Part shown: piece by piece, positions 1 through 6,204 of the stretch
Numbering within the stretch: position 1 is the first letter of the stretch
Layout of the letters: every line of letters begins with the position of its first letter
Source of the DNA: JALYIM01 sp040003205
GTDB taxonomy: Bacteria > Acidobacteriota > Terriglobia > Terriglobales > Acidobacteriaceae
Direction: 5' to 3'
NCBI GenBank assembly: GCA_040003205.1
Contig: JBDUDA010000096.1
Span: 1-10,607 of the forward strand
Length of the DNA: 10,607 nucleotides
Notes under the pieces: model-generated
The model's database searches: none
What the model saw: the letters and a program-made list of their open reading frames with translations, nothing else
Told to the model about the DNA's origin: nothing
Translations under genes and position numbers: made by a program

Positions 1-1
1 T

Positions 2-220
2 AGGGGAATGAAATCGACTCGGAAAGACCTAAGGAGAGTACGGCTGCGGACGCTTACTGTAGCTGAAATAGAAATAAATAACCTGATGGGTTCCCTGAAG
101 CCCCGCCCCGGCGAAATCTCGATGTTTGAATATTCCTTACAGGAGCGCGAACGCGAACGTCAGAAGCCTGAAAAGAAGCCAAATGATCGGACTGGCACTC
201 GCAGTCGAATTCGCAGCTGA
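2..220 (+). CDS. Possible 3' end of a small basic protein, open at left edge
   Basis: The reading frame is open from the first bases of the window to a TGA at 218-220. The first ATG is at 8, but the purine run before it (agggg) sits only one or two bases away, too close for a ribosome binding site. The frame may therefore continue leftward as the tail of a larger gene. The visible 70 residues are very rich in Arg, Lys and Glu, with a Pro/Arg/Lys-rich tail and no motif I recognise. It converges on the kinase gene with a 9-bp gap, as a genuine gene end could. No family assignment is possible, and it could be a chance frame. Confidence 0.25.
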   Translation, partial: RGMKSTRKDLRRVRLRTLTVAEIEINNLMGSLKPRPGEISMFEYSLQERERERQKPEKKPNDRTGTRSRIRS

Positions 221-229
221 AAACTCTAC

Positions 230-895
230 TTAAGCGTTGGCAGCTTCCTCGTTCCCCAGCGGCAAAAAGTATTGCGTCCCTTTGATCGGCTCCGAAACTT
301 TTTTCAGCAGCTGCTGGAGGTCTTCATTCCGTTCCACGAAGTCTATTTCTGAGGTATTCACAATCAGCAGATCCGACGAAGTGTAATGAAAAAAGAAGTG
401 GTCATAGGCCTTAATCACTTCCTCGAGATAATCCTCGTTTAAGGCTTTTTCTCCCGGCGCATTCTTTTTCTTCAGACGTTTCTTGAGAACTTCTGGACTG
501 GCCTGCAAATAAATTACGAGGTCGGGCGTGGGCAGTTGCTCGCGGAAATGATTGTAATAACGGTTGTAGGTGTAGAGCTCCTGGTCGGTGAGGTTGAGGC
601 AGGCAAATAATTTATCTTTTTCGAAGATGAAATCTGTAATCACGGTTTTCTGCGATTGTGGGCCCAAATCCAGCGCCTGCAACTGCTCGAAGCGCCGAAT
701 GAGAAAGGCAAACTGCGCCTGAAAGCCCGCTCCAGTCTTGCCCTCGTAAAAGCTTCCGAGAAACGGATTATCCTCCGCTTCCATCACTCGCTGCGCATTC
801 AGCCGGTCGGCGAGAATGCGCGCCAGGGTACTCTTCCCGACTCGTATTGGACCTTCCACTGCAATGTAGCGGGGTAATTCGAAAAGATTGGCCAT
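230..895 (-). CDS. Deoxynucleoside kinase (deoxyadenosine/deoxyguanosine kinase type)
   Basis: This cytosolic salvage enzyme transfers the gamma-phosphate of ATP (or another NTP) to the 5'-OH of a deoxynucleoside; which base it accepts cannot be read from the sequence. The 221-residue length is normal for bacterial dNKs. Visible features are the P-loop at residues 15-23 (GPIRVGKST), an acidic substrate-side segment ending NPFL (43-46), TDFIFEKD at 87-94 where many relatives carry a DRS/ERS-like motif, the strand PDLVIYL at 124-130, a basic LID (R140 followed by three Lys at 142-144), and DYLEEVIKAYDHFF in the C-terminal helix. I chose the ATG at 895. A TTG at 940 would add 15 residues, but it falls in the -35 element of a good candidate promoter and has no ribosome binding site. 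The gene is divergent from the deacetylase. Family confidence is high; subtype is uncertain. Confidence 0.88.
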   Translation of the reverse strand: MANLFELPRYIAVEGPIRVGKSTLARILADRLNAQRVMEAEDNPFLGSFYEGKTGAGFQAQFAFLIRRFEQLQALDLGPQSQKTVITDFIFEKDKLFACLNLTDQELYTYNRYYNHFREQLPTPDLVIYLQASPEVLKKRLKKKNAPGEKALNEDYLEEVIKAYDHFFFHYTSSDLLIVNTSEIDFVERNEDLQQLLKKVSEPIKGTQYFLPLGNEEAANA

Positions 896-911
896 GAGAG
901 CTTCGCATCGC

Positions 912-940
912 AGGATATCCCGCCTGAGACAAGCTGGCAA
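912..940 (-). promoter_or_regulatory. Predicted sigma70-type promoter for the deoxynucleoside kinase
   Basis: Reading leftward, TTGCCA (940-935) is followed by a 17-base spacer and TATCCT (917-912). That is a 5/6 match to the -35 consensus, 4/6 to the -10 consensus, and ideal spacing. Transcription would start near 905, about ten bases before the ATG at 895, leaving a very short leader without a Shine-Dalgarno sequence. It lies just outside the inverted repeat pair that starts at 959. Confidence 0.5.
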
Positions 941-958
941 TTGAGGGAACAGTTAACA

Positions 959-1083
959 GTGTGGGGCGGACACTCCTGTCCGCCGCAGTTGCTGATGCTT
1001 TGCTCTTGCCTTCCGCTTTGGCCAAGTTGCAAAAAAGAATAATTCAACTTCAAAAGCAGCGGACAAGAGTGTCCGCTCTACAC
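959..1083. repeat. REPIN-like pair of inverted palindromic repeats
   Basis: Two copies of a 27-base element lie in opposite orientation at 959-985 and 1057-1083. They match at 23 of 27 positions when one is reverse-complemented. Each copy contains its own hairpin: an 8-bp stem with a 4-base loop at 965-984 (GGCGGACA/TGTCCGCC, loop CTCC) and an 8-bp stem with a 4-base loop at 1058-1077 (AGCGGACA/TGTCCGCT, loop AGAG). Between them a third short hairpin, aagttg/caactt, lies at 1024-1050. Two inverted REP palindromes around a short spacer are the defining layout of a REPIN, which is mobilised by RAYT transposases. No RAYT gene is in the window. The element fills most of the divergent promoter region between the kinase and the deacetylase. 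Confidence 0.75.
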
Positions 1084-1124
1084 GATTCGCGCAGCACGAA
1101 TGGCCATGCATTTACAATCCCTGC

Positions 1125-1877
1125 ATGCTTGGGTCGGTACTAGCGGCGTCGGGGTTGGCGACCGCTCTCTCTGCGGGATATCAGAGTATGGCCCCGACCG
1201 GAACCTGGTTCGGCTCGGCACTCAACAATTTAGGTCGAGCTTCGAAGCAACTGGCGCTTACGTACGACGATGGGCCAAACGATCCGCATACTCTTAGATT
1301 GCTCGAGGTTCTAGCGCGCCACGAAGTTCGCGCGACATTCTTTTTGATCGGACGCTATGTTCGACAGCGCCCCGACATTGTCCGCGAAATTGTGAATGCC
1401 GGCCACGTAGTCGGAAATCATACTTTCAACCATCCTCTGCTGATTTTTAAATCGAACGCGGAAATCAGGGCAGAAATAATTTCCTGCGATCGGGCCTTGT
1501 CGGACGTTATAGGAGAACACTCTCACCTATTTCGTCCGCCCTTCGGAGGACGACGACCGGCTGTATTTCGCATCGCACGCCACTTAGGATTTGATCCGGT
1601 GATGTGGAATGTCACCGGATACGACTGGAATGCGTCTTCGTCCGAAGAAATTGAGCGAAAAGTGGCGCGCAACATCCGGGGAGGCGACATCGTTTTACTG
1701 CACGACGGAAGCCATAAGAATTTCGGCGTGGACCGCTCTCACACCGTCGCCGCCACCGATCGATTGGTCAGACGATACAAAGCTGAGGGATATCAGTTCG
1801 TGCAGCTCGCGCAAAAGTTGGGCAGTGCTCCGATGGATGAAACAGATTTGAGGGATAGGGATGCTTCGACTCTCTGA
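1125..1877 (+). CDS. Polysaccharide deacetylase (NodB homology, carbohydrate esterase 4), membrane-anchored
   Basis: This is a metal-dependent de-N-acetylase acting on acetylated amino sugars such as peptidoglycan, chitin oligomers or exopolysaccharide; the substrate is not predictable. Over 250 residues the CE4 motifs appear in order: TYDDGP at 46-51 (D48 as base, D49 as metal ligand), HTFNHP at 99-104 (H99 and H103 as metal ligands), RPPFG at 137-141, DW at 167-168, and LLHDG at 191-195 with H193 as the catalytic acid. All catalytic residues are intact. Residues 1-20 are small and hydrophobic, as in an uncleaved signal anchor, so the domain probably faces the periplasm. The ATG at 1125 lacks a clear ribosome binding site; an in-frame ATG at 1188 would remove most of the hydrophobic segment, so the longer form is preferred. 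The last few codons fall inside a repeat-like sequence. Confidence 0.88.
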   Translation: MLGSVLAASGLATALSAGYQSMAPTGTWFGSALNNLGRASKQLALTYDDGPNDPHTLRLLEVLARHEVRATFFLIGRYVRQRPDIVREIVNAGHVVGNHTFNHPLLIFKSNAEIRAEIISCDRALSDVIGEHSHLFRPPFGGRRPAVFRIARHLGFDPVMWNVTGYDWNASSSEEIERKVARNIRGGDIVLLHDGSHKNFGVDRSHTVAATDRLVRRYKAEGYQFVQLAQKLGSAPMDETDLRDRDASTL

Positions 1878-1915
1878 CTTTTCGCAAGCGAAAGCTCAGC
1901 TTCACTCAGCATGAC
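1857..1915. repeat. Dispersed-repeat-like sequence at the convergent gene junction
   Basis: Read leftward, the ends are TGTCATGCTGAGTGAAGC (1915-1898) and AGTCGAAGCATCCCT (1871-1857). They resemble the TGTCAT.CTGAGCGAAG...GAAGCATCCCT sequences scattered between genes in many environmental bacteria; that resemblance is from memory. The interior holds a short hairpin, ttttcg/cgaaag with loop caag (1880-1893, one G-U pair). No T-run follows on either strand, so it is not a standard terminator, although it lies exactly between two converging genes and covers the deacetylase stop codon. Confidence 0.4.
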
Positions 1916-1925
1916 ATTGCCCCAA

Positions 1926-3230
1926 TCAGGTTGCCGGGATCGTCGCGACCGCCTGCTTTGCCGATTGAATGGTTCGGGCTACGTCTTTTTCCGTGTGAGC
2001 GGCGCTCAAAAATGCCGCTTCGTACTGGGAGGGCGGAAGATAAATTCCATCTTCCAACATGGCGCGAAAAAAATGTGCGAAAGCTTTAGTGTCGGACCGC
2101 GAAGCGGAAGTGTAATCGGTAACGGGTCCAGGAGCGAAGAACCAGGTGAACATAGATCCCACCCGGTTAGATGAAAGTTTTACTCCTGCATCTTCCGCAG
2201 CAGCGACGATTCCCTCCACCAATCTTTGACTGACCGCCTCCAGTCGTGGATAAATCTCCGCCTTATGCTTTTGCAGGTGACTTAAAGTTGCAATGCCCGC
2301 CGCCATCGCCAGCGGATTTCCAGAGAGCGTTCCTGCCTGATAAACAGGTCCGAGCGGCGCCACCAGATTCATGATTGCGGCAGGACCGCCATAAGCGCCG
2401 ACAGGCAGGCCGCCACCGATTATTTTGCCCATCGTCGTCAGGTCGGGAACAATGCCATAAAGCTCCTGCGCGCCCCCAAAGGCCAATCGGAATCCGGTCA
2501 TGACTTCGTCAAAGATCAGCAATGTGCCGTCGCGACGAGTGATGTCTCGCATCGCCTGTAGATAGCCAGGCGCGGGCGGAACACAGCCCATATTTCCCAC
2601 CACCGGCTCAACAATTACGCAGGCTATCTGATTCTTGAACTCATCGAATGCGCGCTCGAGAGCGCCGGGATCATTGAAAGGCAAAGCCAGGGTGAATTGC
2701 GTGAATTCCTCTGGCACGCCCGCTGAACCTGGGATGCCCAGAGTCGCGACCCCAGAGCCAGCCTTCACTAGTAACGCGTCCGCGTGTCCGTGATAACAGC
2801 CCTCAAATTTCACGATGTATTTGCGCTTAGTAAAGGCCCGCGCCAGGCGTATGGCGGACATAGTCGCCTCTGTGCCGGAACTGACGAAGCGCAGCTTCTC
2901 CACGTGCGGGAAAGCTGCAATCACAATTTCTGCGAGGTCGGCCTCAGTGGGAGTTGAGGCCCCGAAACTGGTGCCGTTTCGCGCGGCGGCGCTGATCGCG
3001 GCGACGACCGACGCTTTTGCGTGCCCGAGGATGAGCGGCCCCCAGGAGCCAAGATAATCGATGTATTCGTTCCCGTCGGCATCCCAGACGTGAGAACCGG
3101 AGCCGCGAACGATGAATGGAGGGTCTCCACCAACAGATCGAAAGGCGCGCACCGGTGAACTGACTCCCCCAGGAATCATTTTTTCGGCACGGACTTGCAA
3201 TTGACGAGACCGTTCGAAGGTACGGGTCAT
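1926..3230 (-). CDS. hemL: Glutamate-1-semialdehyde 2,1-aminomutase
   Basis: HemL is a PLP enzyme that converts glutamate-1-semialdehyde to 5-aminolevulinate, the second committed step of the C5 route to haem and other tetrapyrroles in the cytosol. The 434-residue length is normal. Visible signatures are the N-terminal PGGVSSPVRAF (20-30), the cofactor-phosphate loop SSGTEATMSAIRLAR (117-131), CYHGH (145-149), the PLP pyridine-nitrogen Asp in FDEVMTGFR (240-248), and the Schiff-base lysine K269 in TTMGKIIGGGLPVGAYGG. GTLSGNPLAMAAG (300-312) is also typical. Nothing is truncated. The ATG at 3230 is preceded only by a weak gagat-like site. The gene is alone on this strand, 282 bp from the next upstream gene and converging with the deacetylase, so it is probably monocistronic. 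Its usual partners hemA, hemB and hemC are not in the window. Confidence 0.97.
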   Translation of the reverse strand: MTRTFERSRQLQVRAEKMIPGGVSSPVRAFRSVGGDPPFIVRGSGSHVWDADGNEYIDYLGSWGPLILGHAKASVVAAISAAARNGTSFGASTPTEADLAEIVIAAFPHVEKLRFVSSGTEATMSAIRLARAFTKRKYIVKFEGCYHGHADALLVKAGSGVATLGIPGSAGVPEEFTQFTLALPFNDPGALERAFDEFKNQIACVIVEPVVGNMGCVPPAPGYLQAMRDITRRDGTLLIFDEVMTGFRLAFGGAQELYGIVPDLTTMGKIIGGGLPVGAYGGPAAIMNLVAPLGPVYQAGTLSGNPLAMAAGIATLSHLQKHKAEIYPRLEAVSQRLVEGIVAAAEDAGVKLSSNRVGSMFTWFFAPGPVTDYTSASRSDTKAFAHFFRAMLEDGIYLPPSQYEAAFLSAAHTEKDVARTIQSAKQAVATIPAT

Positions 3231-3512
3231 TACGTTTATCTCTATCTCTGAGCTTCAGCCTTTAATAAAGTGCTGCCGTAGATTGCTCAGACTTTTTCAA
3301 GCACAAAAGTTGAATGGAATTCACAGGAAATTCATGGCCCTGCAATCGAGTTGAAACATGCGCCCGCTATGCTGATTTCACTACACCAGCCCTTCTAACC
3401 GGAAGGGAACGGACAGCTCCGGGGGCTCCGGGCTGTCCTGACTTTTTGCTCAAATGATCGAAATAATGGTTGAGTTCCGCGATTCAATTGAGAAGAGGCC
3501 GGTTGCTGGCCC
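3231..3512. other. Intergenic region upstream of hemL
   Basis: This 282-bp spacer lies between two leftward genes and must hold the hemL promoter, but I see no convincing -35/-10 pair. Its clear content is a hairpin cluster at 3390-3447 ending in a T-run on the + strand, listed separately. A TATGCT at 3368-3373 could be a -10 box for a short rightward transcript, but no matching -35 is evident. Confidence 0.5.
3390..3447 (+). terminator. Orphan rightward intrinsic terminator preceded by a second hairpin
   Basis: The first hairpin is cccttc/gaaggg (3390-3395 with 3402-3407, loop 3396-3401). After three or four bases comes a longer one: ggacagc/gctgtcc (3411-3417 with 3432-3438), continued inward, past a single bulged T, by ccgg/ccgg (3419-3422 with 3428-3431) around a five-base loop. 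Five Ts follow at 3443-3447. The T-run is on the + strand only. No rightward gene ends here, because both flanking genes run leftward. It could terminate an unannotated small RNA or readthrough transcript. Confidence 0.55.
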
Positions 3513-3983
3513 TTAGCCGTTTGTATTTGATCGCCGCAAGGCGACTCGATGCGCGCGTCGCTTCTTTTTCTTCCGGGCTACGCGCAGCTCCGCTCTCTTG
3601 TCCTCTGAGTTTTTGGCGGCCGACTTTGTGGCACGAGGCGTCTTCTCAAGTTTCGCCTTTGACTCGGTTTTAACGTCTGCCTTTGGAGCCTTCAGCGCTT
3701 CAGCCTTAGTCTCCGCCTTAGTGACGGTCTTCGGCTCCTGGGACGGCTTGTCTTCAACCTTCGGCTCTGTAGTAGGTTTGTCTTCTTTAGGCTCCGGGGC
3801 TTCGGGCTGAGCGCCTACTGGTGATTCCGTGGTGGTTTTCTCCACGATTTTTGACGCGGTCGAAGCAATCACGGCTGCCGCAGTTCCGACTACGCGGGCT
3901 GTCACTTCCAAAAGCGAGCCCGTTTCGGGACTTTTTTCGCCGTCAGCCTTCTGCGGTGAGGTTTCTGGTCTCTTGTCATCCAT
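3513..3983 (-). CDS. Low-complexity Lys/Ala/Glu/Pro-rich protein with basic C-terminus
   Basis: I do not recognise a family. The 156-residue protein has three parts. An acidic/polar N-terminus (1-24) is followed by a mildly hydrophobic Ala/Val segment (about 25-47) that could be a short amphipathic or membrane-associated helix. A long disordered Pro/Glu/Lys/Thr-rich stretch (about 48-125) contains repeats of a K-x-E-x-K-P or T-K-A-E kind. The strongly basic tail includes four consecutive lysines and two arginines (138-143). The tail and Ala/Lys composition resemble bacterial histone H1-like or DNA/RNA-binding tails, but that is composition only. There is a good AAGGAG ribosome binding site (4000-3995), 11 bases before the ATG at 3983, which supports a real gene and this start. 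It is separated from hemL by 282 bp. Confidence 0.7.
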   Translation of the reverse strand: MDDKRPETSPQKADGEKSPETGSLLEVTARVVGTAAAVIASTASKIVEKTTTESPVGAQPEAPEPKEDKPTTEPKVEDKPSQEPKTVTKAETKAEALKAPKADVKTESKAKLEKTPRATKSAAKNSEDKRAELRVARKKKKRRAHRVALRRSNTNG

Positions 3984-4388
3984 CGGTCTCGATTCTCCTT
4001 TTTTACCGTGTCCGTAATAGAGGGTACACGGTTTTCATTGCCAGCATTCAATTTCCGCCTGAATTCGAAGCTTCAGCCACTTCCAGCTTGAAGCGATTCC
4101 TTAGATGTCAATTCTCGCCCTGCCTGCCGAAGGAAAACTTAAGCTTTCCTTCGGCAGGTGACTCAAAGCGTTCAAGGTCCTGGACGTTTGCAATCAAATC
4201 CCGTTAATTATTACGGTACCTACGGTAAAGTCCGGATCGATTTAAACTTTAAAGAGCGGTTATTTTGATGATTCCATAATAGATTTGAGATCTGAAACGG
4301 TATGGCAGAGCGCTTTCTTTGCCCGATTTTTGCGGTATCTTTAAAACAGTCAAGAAGAAAAGCCTAAAATGGCCTGAGGTGTTTCCCT
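3984..4388. other. 405-bp divergent intergenic region
   Basis: The region separates the leftward basic-tail protein from the rightward OmpA-domain gene and must carry both promoters. Visible structure: a 7-bp inverted repeat accgtgt/acacggt (4005-4011, 4026-4032) just upstream of the leftward ribosome binding site; gcttca/tgaagc (4070-4075, 4089-4094); the 14-bp hairpin at 4123-4158; a direct repeat of tacggta (4212-4218 and 4221-4227); and AT-rich sequence from about 4235 to 4300. CATAAT (4275-4280) and TATCTT (4336-4341) are possible rightward -10 boxes, but neither has a convincing -35. Confidence 0.5.
4123..4158. repeat. Perfect 14-bp inverted repeat with 8-base loop
   Basis: CCTGCCGAAGGAAA (4123-4136) pairs without mismatch with TTTCCTTCGGCAGG (4145-4158) around acttaagc. 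Neither strand has a T-run after the stem, so it does not qualify as an intrinsic terminator. It may be another REP-type element, a cruciform or an RNA stem-loop. Confidence 0.7.
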
Positions 4389-6056
4389 GTGAGCGACTTC
4401 AGAAAGTTAGCAATTTCGCTGATCTGCACATCTTTAGCTCTGCCGGCATTCGCGTGGCAGGCGGTTTCCGGAGATCCAACTAGCGGCTACCACATGAAGG
4501 TAGTCTCGCGCAGCACGCAAGCCGTGGACTACCGTCGCCGCGGTTCGACCAAGGTCGATCTAAAAGGCACCGATCTTATGCCCGCAGCCAGTGGTGAGGC
4601 GAAGATCGAGAGCAAGTCTGGCCGCGTCGAGGTTGACGCCAACCTGAACCACGTGCGCCCGGCGAACAGTTTTGGACTGGCTTACCTGGCTTACGTGCTA
4701 TGGGCCATCACTCCGGAAGGTCGTCCTGACAATCTTGGAGAACTGGTAGTGAAAGACGAGAAGGCATCCTTGCACGTCACGACGGAAGTTCAGGCTTTTG
4801 CTTTGATTGTCACCGCCGAACCTTACTTCGCGGTAACGCAGCCCAGCGACTTAGTGATCGCGCAAAACGTGATTCGGAGAGACACAACCGGCGGCATCGA
4901 GCCTGTTAACGTCAATTTTGAAATGCTGCCGCACGATCTTTACGCTGCACACGTTACCGCTATTCCAGAGCCGATTTACGGCATAAATAACAAGATCCCG
5001 CTTGATTTGCTGCAAGCGCGGAACGCCCTGCGGGTCGCAAAAGAAGCTAAGGCGGATCATTACGCAAGTTCCTCATATGACCGGGCCCAAAAGTTATTGG
5101 ATCGCGCGGAAGATTATTTCCGCCGCAAGCAGGGCGTAGGTCCAATAGGAACCGTCGCGCGCGAAGCCTCCCAGACGGCAGAAGAAGCGCGTGTGATGTC
5201 GCTGAAGCGCCAGCAGGAAGAGGCCGCTGACCAGGAACGTCAGGCTGCGGCGCAACGAACTTCCGATGCCGAGGCGCAAGCGGAGGAGCAACGCCGCCGC
5301 GCAGACGAACAGCGCCTGGCCGCCGAGCAATCGAAGTCTCAGGCCGAAGAAGCTCAGGCTAAGGCCCAAACCGAAGCGCAGCAGCGTCAGCAGGCAGAGG
5401 CGCAGCAGCAGGCTGCCGAGCAGGCACGAGCTTCAGCGGATGCAGCCCGCCAGCAAGCTGAGCTTGCCACCCAGCAGGCAAACCAACAGGCGCAGCAAGC
5501 GGAACTGGCACGGCAGCAGGCCGACCAGGCTCGCCAGCAGTCTGAGAATGAGAAACTTCAGATGCGCGCGCGCTTGCTTCAGCAGTTGAACCAGGTTCTG
5601 CAAACAAAAGACAGCGCTCGCGGATTAATTGTCAGCATGCCAGATGTGCTTTTTGATACTGGTAAAGCTGACCTCAAACCCGTGGCCCGTGAACGCCTGG
5701 CGAAAGTAGCCGGCATTCTGCTGGCCTATCCGGACATCCGGGTCGAGATCGATGGACACACCGACAACACTGGAACCCTCTCATTCAACCAAAAACTATC
5801 CGAACAACGAGCGGAATCGGTGCGTGCCTACCTTGGTCAGCAAGGCGTGGCACAAGGATCGATGACTACGCAGGGATTTGGCCCCACCCAACCAGTCACC
5901 TCTAATGACACGGTTGCTGGTCGCCGCCAGAATCGCCGCGTCGAGCTCATCGTGTCAGGCGAATCCATCGGAGGCGCTCATGCTCTGTCCACCAATCCGC
6001 CGTCGGGCGACGACCAGAAACCCGCGTCCGCTCCGATGAACACGCCTCCGCAATAG
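4389..6056 (+). CDS. Secreted OmpA-family protein with long Gln/Ala-rich coiled coil
   Basis: This is an envelope protein predicted to tether to peptidoglycan. The 555 residues divide into a signal peptide (1-22, ending LALPAFA, no lipobox Cys), an N-terminal region (about 30-200) of unrecognised, probably beta-rich fold, and a helical stretch (about 205-270) resembling DUF4398-type repeats. Next comes a long Gln/Ala/Glu/Arg coiled coil (about 270-402), then an OmpA C-terminal domain (about 412-525), Gly-His-Thr-Asp (456-459), LSEQRA (470-475), NRRVELIV (515-522) and a Pro-rich tail. D459 and R474 match the diaminopimelate-contacting Asp and Arg of OmpA-like domains. Translation starts at GTG 4389 with a GAGG site at 4376-4379, nine bases upstream. 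A strong terminator follows, so it is probably a single-gene transcript. There is no obvious OmpA-type beta-barrel, so outer-membrane insertion is not supported. Confidence 0.88.
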   Translation: MSDFRKLAISLICTSLALPAFAWQAVSGDPTSGYHMKVVSRSTQAVDYRRRGSTKVDLKGTDLMPAASGEAKIESKSGRVEVDANLNHVRPANSFGLAYLAYVLWAITPEGRPDNLGELVVKDEKASLHVTTEVQAFALIVTAEPYFAVTQPSDLVIAQNVIRRDTTGGIEPVNVNFEMLPHDLYAAHVTAIPEPIYGINNKIPLDLLQARNALRVAKEAKADHYASSSYDRAQKLLDRAEDYFRRKQGVGPIGTVAREASQTAEEARVMSLKRQQEEAADQERQAAAQRTSDAEAQAEEQRRRADEQRLAAEQSKSQAEEAQAKAQTEAQQRQQAEAQQQAAEQARASADAARQQAELATQQANQQAQQAELARQQADQARQQSENEKLQMRARLLQQLNQVLQTKDSARGLIVSMPDVLFDTGKADLKPVARERLAKVAGILLAYPDIRVEIDGHTDNTGTLSFNQKLSEQRAESVRAYLGQQGVAQGSMTTQGFGPTQPVTSNDTVAGRRQNRRVELIVSGESIGGAHALSTNPPSGDDQKPASAPMNTPPQ

Positions 6057-6090
6057 CGGTCAGCGAAACGCACACCATTAGTAACTAAGC

Positions 6091-6120
6091 CCGGCGGCTC
6101 ATCCCCGCCGGTTTTCTTTT
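6091..6120 (+). terminator. Rho-independent terminator of the OmpA-domain gene
   Basis: CCGGCGG (6091-6097) pairs perfectly with CCGCCGG (6105-6111) around a seven-base loop. It is followed directly by TTTTCTTTT (6112-6120). It lies 34 bases after the stop codon. Confidence 0.9.
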
Positions 6121-6149
6121 GCCATGTGAATTGCTGGCGATCACAAGAC

Positions 6150-6177
6150 TTTCCATCACCAGCTTCTGCCGTATACT
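6150..6177 (+). promoter_or_regulatory. Predicted promoter of the acyltransferase gene
   Basis: TTTCCA (6150-6155) and TATACT (6172-6177) are separated by 16 bases, downstream of the preceding terminator. The -10 matches 5/6 and the -35 matches 4/6. Transcription would begin near 6184, where an in-frame TTG lies, with the ATG only 21 bases further on. The message is therefore leaderless or nearly so. Confidence 0.45.
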
Positions 6178-6204
6178 TCCGCGTTGGCTTCCCCGCAGCC
6201 ATTT

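Noticed and set aside
896..940. TTG-initiated 15-residue N-terminal extension of the deoxynucleoside kinase
   Set aside because: The TTG coincides with a -35 promoter element, has no ribosome binding site, and the family normally begins just before the P-loop strand as the ATG at 895 gives.
3821..4207. Rightward 128-codon frame over the intergenic hairpins
   Set aside because: It overlaps the start of the supported leftward gene, contains the palindromes, lacks a ribosome binding site and shows no protein-like pattern.
4265..4341. Possible promoter boxes CATAAT and TATCTT ahead of the OmpA-domain gene
   Set aside because: Neither has an acceptable -35 at 16-18 bases, so no promoter is called.
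5094..5607. Leftward Leu/Arg- and Ala/Pro-rich frames opposite the OmpA-domain coiled coil
   Set aside because: They mirror the repetitive Gln/Ala/Glu codons of the coiled coil and have no start signals or recognisable motifs.
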